A DNA stretch of 9,410 nt. Origin: Calditrichota bacterium. GTDB lineage: Bacteria > Calditrichota > Calditrichia > RBG-13-44-9. Each line of letters opens with the position of its first letter. The stretch's first letter is position 1. Positions 7,206 to 9,410 of this stretch are shown here, in pieces. Position numbers and translations under genes: made by a program. The DNA lies in the NCBI GenBank assembly GCA_016934605.1, contig JAFGSO010000398.1, positions 1-9,410 of the forward strand. The letters run 5' to 3'. The notes under the pieces were generated by a model that saw nothing but the letters and a program-made list of their open reading frames with translations, was not told the origin of the DNA and made no database searches.

Positions 7206-7260
7206 ACTCTCAGAAAAACTCTGATCTGCAAACAAATACTCTTCTTGTTTTCCTGAGAGT
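7206..7260. repeat. Hairpin-forming inverted repeat
   Basis: Positions 7206-7219 and 7247-7260 are reverse complements at 13 of 14 positions (outer arm ACTCTCAG / CTGAGAGT), with a 27-base loop. It lies between the DUF429 stop and the start of the TPR/binding gene. It has no T-run directly after it in either direction, so a classical intrinsic terminator is not clear. It may be a transcript-end structure, an attenuator or a small mobile repeat. Confidence 0.55.
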
Positions 7261-7478
7261 GCATTAAAAGTCGTACTATTTAAAATAATATTCATGTTTA
7301 CGAATATTGAGCCTTTAAAGGACCTCTCCTCTTAACCTCTTCTCTTTGGAAAAACAGTGGATTGGGGAAATGAGATACGAAATTGTTTCTGAACAAGCAA
7401 ATTCATATTTATACCCATATCTTGACTTTTGATACACCTCCTTGTTGTTTGAATATCTCCTCTCCAAATTCACTCCAT

Positions 7479-8159
7479 TTATAAAGGTGTTATTATGTCC
7501 TCAGATATTTTCAATGGAATGTAAATATAGCCATCCCGTTCATCTCCAATTCTTTCTGCCTGCCTCAAATCCACCAGTCTGGCAGTAACCGCAGCCAGTA
7601 ATGCATCCAGTTCGTCGTGAGAATAGGGTTTTTCTTTTTCGGGCAATCGAATTCCCCTATCCTTCAAGTGCTTCTGGAGGTTGAGGCGAAACTCCCGGGT
7701 CTGTTTTTTACCATGAAGATCCGGAAACAAAATTTTCCGGGTAGCATAGGGGAATACTTCAATAATCTGACAGGAGAGATCAGATAAAAAGTCTTTGAGA
7801 TCAAAGCAACGCAAAACCCAGGATTTTACAAAACTATTCTTCGAAGTCAGAAAACAACGGTAGCCGCGGCGGATAAGCAACCGTTCACAGATTCGTCCCG
7901 GGGCTGAATTATTCTGTTCATGATGACACTCTTCCGATGTAAAACAACAGCGATGAAGCTCGTGGGGAGGCTGCAATGGACCGTCAATTCCCACAATGCA
8001 GATCTGTTGCTTAAAGGGCTCCAGGATGTGGGCAAGTTCTTCAAAACCACGCCATTTTCCGATAGAAATGATGCGTTGGGAATCATTTATAACGCAATAT
8101 CCGGAGTCCCTTGCTGCTGAGGCGGAGGGATCAATTCCCAGATACAGATTTCTTGGCAT
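7479..8159 (-). CDS. DUF429 family protein (RNase H-like fold)
   Basis: The product is 226 residues and matches DUF429 (PF04250). It starts with YLGIDPSAS (Asp10) in the first strand, has VGIDGPLQPP (Asp59), EVFPYATR (Glu134) and SHDELDALLAAVTA (His181, Asp182, Asp185). Together these acidic residues resemble an RNase H-like active site, but the family's substrate is not established. A Cys/His cluster between about 71 and 91 (Cys71, Cys72, Cys78, His79, His80, Cys91) could bind a metal. The ATG at 8159 is required because the first strand motif begins at residue 5. The start lies within the last 29 bases of the upstream TIM-barrel gene and its ribosome site is weak, pointing to translational coupling. 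The overlap suggests that the two proteins work together. The 479-base distance to the next gene suggests a transcript end after this gene. Confidence 0.85.
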   Translation of the reverse strand: MPRNLYLGIDPSASAARDSGYCVINDSQRIISIGKWRGFEELAHILEPFKQQICIVGIDGPLQPPHELHRCCFTSEECHHEQNNSAPGRICERLLIRRGYRCFLTSKNSFVKSWVLRCFDLKDFLSDLSCQIIEVFPYATRKILFPDLHGKKQTREFRLNLQKHLKDRGIRLPEKEKPYSHDELDALLAAVTARLVDLRQAERIGDERDGYIYIPLKISEDIITPL

Positions 8160-8955
8160 TTAGTGTCTTAATCCATTCAAGACTTTGAACAGCTTCAGTT
8201 AGATTATGAATTTCCATGATGGCTGGTACAGTCACATTATTATTCAGAAAAAAATCCTCGTACGGAATCACACCGATGTCCATGGCACGATGCTGATCTT
8301 CCAGGCCGTTATTATTATGAACATGAATTTCAGCGAGAAGATCCTCCATCCGATGAAAATAAGTTTGAATATCATGTCCGTGAAGAAAGGCATGTCCCAT
8401 GTCCACAACACCTTTTACCTTCGGATGATTTACTTCCTTTAGAATATGCCGATGTTCCTGCCATCCCGGGACCATCAATCGATGAACATTGGGAGGAGAA
8501 TTTTCCAGGCCAATTATGATATTTTTTTCTTCAGCTTCTTCTCCTAAAATCTTCAGATTTTCTATCAGATTCCGGCGGGCAAGATCTACCAGGTTCCTGA
8601 TTCCTGCGGCATCTTTATGGACCAGTCCGGCATGAACGACCATTATTTCCGCCTGAATCTCAGATGCGATTTCTATTGATTTTTTATAGCATTCCAATAT
8701 GGCATTTCGCAGATAGGGATTCAGACTGGACAGATTGATATCATAGAATGTGGCATGAAAAGTAACCCGTAAACCGGTATTACTGATAATTTTTCTGAAA
8801 TAACGAATGTCATCAGGCTTGAGATCATCCACTGCAAAAAAGGGACGTTCACCCCGGATTTCAATGAATTGAAGGGGATAGCGTAATGATATCTCAACCG
8901 TCTCTTCGAAATCTTTTCTCTTCTCAAAAAAACAGGTTATTCCCCAGGGAATCAT
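8131..8955 (-). CDS. Endonuclease IV / xylose-isomerase-like TIM-barrel protein
   Basis: The product is 274 residues of the AP-endonuclease-2/xylose-isomerase-like family (PF01261). A full set of nine candidate metal ligands in the endonuclease IV order is visible: His67 (TFHATF), His108 (VVHAG), Glu151 (GLEN), Asp185 and His188 (VVDMGHAF), His213 (EIHVHNNNG), Asp220 and His222 (EDQHR), and Glu248 (IMEIH). It is therefore probably an active metal-dependent enzyme. The family includes both DNA apurinic endonucleases and sugar isomerases or epimerases, and the sequence alone does not decide; the lack of the DNA-loop motifs of true Nfo makes a small-molecule substrate at least as likely. AAGGGAAGG-like purines (8961-8969) precede the ATG. 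It is the first gene of a minus-strand pair with DUF429 (29-base overlap). No clear promoter was seen upstream. Confidence 0.85.
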   Translation of the reverse strand: MIPWGITCFFEKRKDFEETVEISLRYPLQFIEIRGERPFFAVDDLKPDDIRYFRKIISNTGLRVTFHATFYDINLSSLNPYLRNAILECYKKSIEIASEIQAEIMVVHAGLVHKDAAGIRNLVDLARRNLIENLKILGEEAEEKNIIIGLENSPPNVHRLMVPGWQEHRHILKEVNHPKVKGVVDMGHAFLHGHDIQTYFHRMEDLLAEIHVHNNNGLEDQHRAMDIGVIPYEDFFLNNNVTVPAIMEIHNLTEAVQSLEWIKTLNAKKSVSGN

Positions 8956-9410
8956 ATTCGACCTTCCCTTATTACATGAAACAGGTGTCAGTTACTGGAA
9001 AAATTCAATAAAGGATAGCATACGGTCCACAAAACATCCATTCGATGATAGTTAATCTGAATAATTTATAAACCCTATATAGACGCAATGGTAACAGGTT
9101 TCAAACTCAGGCGCATTCATAATAGGAGAGAATTTATCCTGTCGTAATGATTTAAAATGTATTTTGTCCCATCTCAAACGTAAATCTTACTATTTTTGAT
9201 GCCCGCCTCGATTTTGATTATTTAATCTAACCTGGTTAATTCACAAACATTCACATCATTATTCCATACATTGATCTTTGTCTCTGTGTTCTCTGTGTGC
9301 TCTGAGGCTATTATTCATTTGCCAGGCACAGAGCACACAGAGAAGGACGAAAAGATCTGGAAATAACAAATGGTTCAGGCATCTATCATCACCAGTTTTG
9401 TGGATATCAG
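8956..9410. other. Gene-free region upstream of the TIM-barrel gene
   Basis: No supported gene, tRNA or rRNA. It must hold the promoter of the minus-strand pair unless the pair is read from beyond the window, but I found no convincing -35/-10 pair. The right end carries a long palindrome of 9-base units (9273-9357). The window stops at 9410, so a gene beginning just outside cannot be judged. Confidence 0.65.
9273..9357. repeat. Palindromic element of 9-base CTCTGTGT-type units
   Basis: A 16-bp perfect inner stem (9289-9304 with 9329-9344; TTCTCTGTGTGCTCTG and its complement) is flanked by outer arms GATCTTT (9273-9279) and AAAGATC (9351-9357). The left arm is itself a tandem repeat: TCTCTGTGT at 9281-9289 and again at 9290-9298, then the variant GCTCTGAGG. 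The loop contains a further GGC/GCC pair (9306-9308 with 9321-9323). The whole can fold into an imperfect hairpin of about 85 bases. From memory, similar 'ctctgtgt...cacagag' sequences recur in intergenic DNA of many environmental bacteria; their origin is not known to me. Confidence 0.7.

Larger units (their letters stand above)
7001..7478. other. Gene-free region with hairpins and an orphan Shine-Dalgarno sequence
   Basis: No supported gene. It contains the ribosome site of the TPR/binding gene (7008-7013), a 14-bp-stem inverted repeat (7206-7260), and a small AT hairpin AATATTC/GAATATT (7287-7293 with 7302-7308). It also holds CCTTTAAAGG at 7312-7321, a pyrimidine-rich run at 7321-7347, and a perfect minus-strand Shine-Dalgarno-like sequence at 7435-7443. 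The promoter of the downstream gene should lie at about 7020-7200 but I could not identify it. Confidence 0.65.

Noticed and set aside
7173..7256. 27-codon plus-strand reading frame in the gap
   Set aside because: No ribosome site, no recognisable sequence, and it overlaps the inverted repeat.
9098..9118. Possible tRNA T-arm (GGTTTCAAACTC)
   Set aside because: The flanking bases do not pair as a T-stem and no acceptor or anticodon arm can be built around it.
9273..9357. CRISPR array reading of the 9-base repeats
   Set aside because: Units are adjacent without spacers and are far too short; the structure is a palindrome, not an array.

Overview
The window looks like chromosomal DNA of a Gram-negative-type, moderately AT-leaning bacterium. 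It holds a SurA-type periplasmic chaperone, two further secreted or lipidated parvulin-like proteins, and an exported TPR plus substrate-binding-fold protein. Two signal peptides end in -KAQ and -HAQ (Gln right after the cleavage site). That habit, plus the gene mix, makes me lean towards the FCB superphylum outside classical Bacteroidetes (Calditrichota, KSB1, Marinimicrobia or Ignavibacteria-like). This is inference; no rRNA or other marker is present.

Layout. 1-104: leader with a possible promoter and the real ribosome binding site of the first gene. 105-4007 (+): three consecutive SurA/parvulin-family genes, two predicted lipoproteins and one soluble periplasmic SurA, closely spaced and probably one outer-membrane-protein folding operon. 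4008-4425: gene-free DNA holding two abutting imperfect inverted-repeat blocks. 4426-4845 (+): a stand-alone PqqD-like (RiPP recognition element fold) protein with a TATAAT box ten bases before its ATG. 4861-5118 (-): a tiny HNH nuclease, convergent with pqqD. 5156-7000 (-): a TPR plus periplasmic-binding-fold protein (LpoA/LivK-like) that clearly starts at TTG 7000 rather than at the upstream in-frame ATG. 7001-7478: gene-free, with a 14-bp-stem hairpin and an orphan perfect Shine-Dalgarno sequence. 7479-8159 and 8131-8955 (-): a DUF429 protein and an endonuclease IV/xylose-isomerase-like TIM barrel, overlapping by 29 bases. 8956-9410: gene-free, ending in a long palindrome built of 9-base units of the CTCTGTGT type.

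How the genes fit together: the plus-strand trio serves folding of exported proteins. The TPR/binding protein is also exported and may serve the envelope, but no transporter permease or ATPase is nearby. The overlapping TIM-barrel/DUF429 pair looks like a functional unit of unknown role, plausibly acting on nucleic acid or on a small sugar-like substrate. No mobile-element genes, CRISPR arrays, tRNA or rRNA were found. The most unusual material is the repeat DNA in the gaps, the graded decay of parvulin signatures across the trio, the orphan RRE protein, and the overlapping DUF429 pair.
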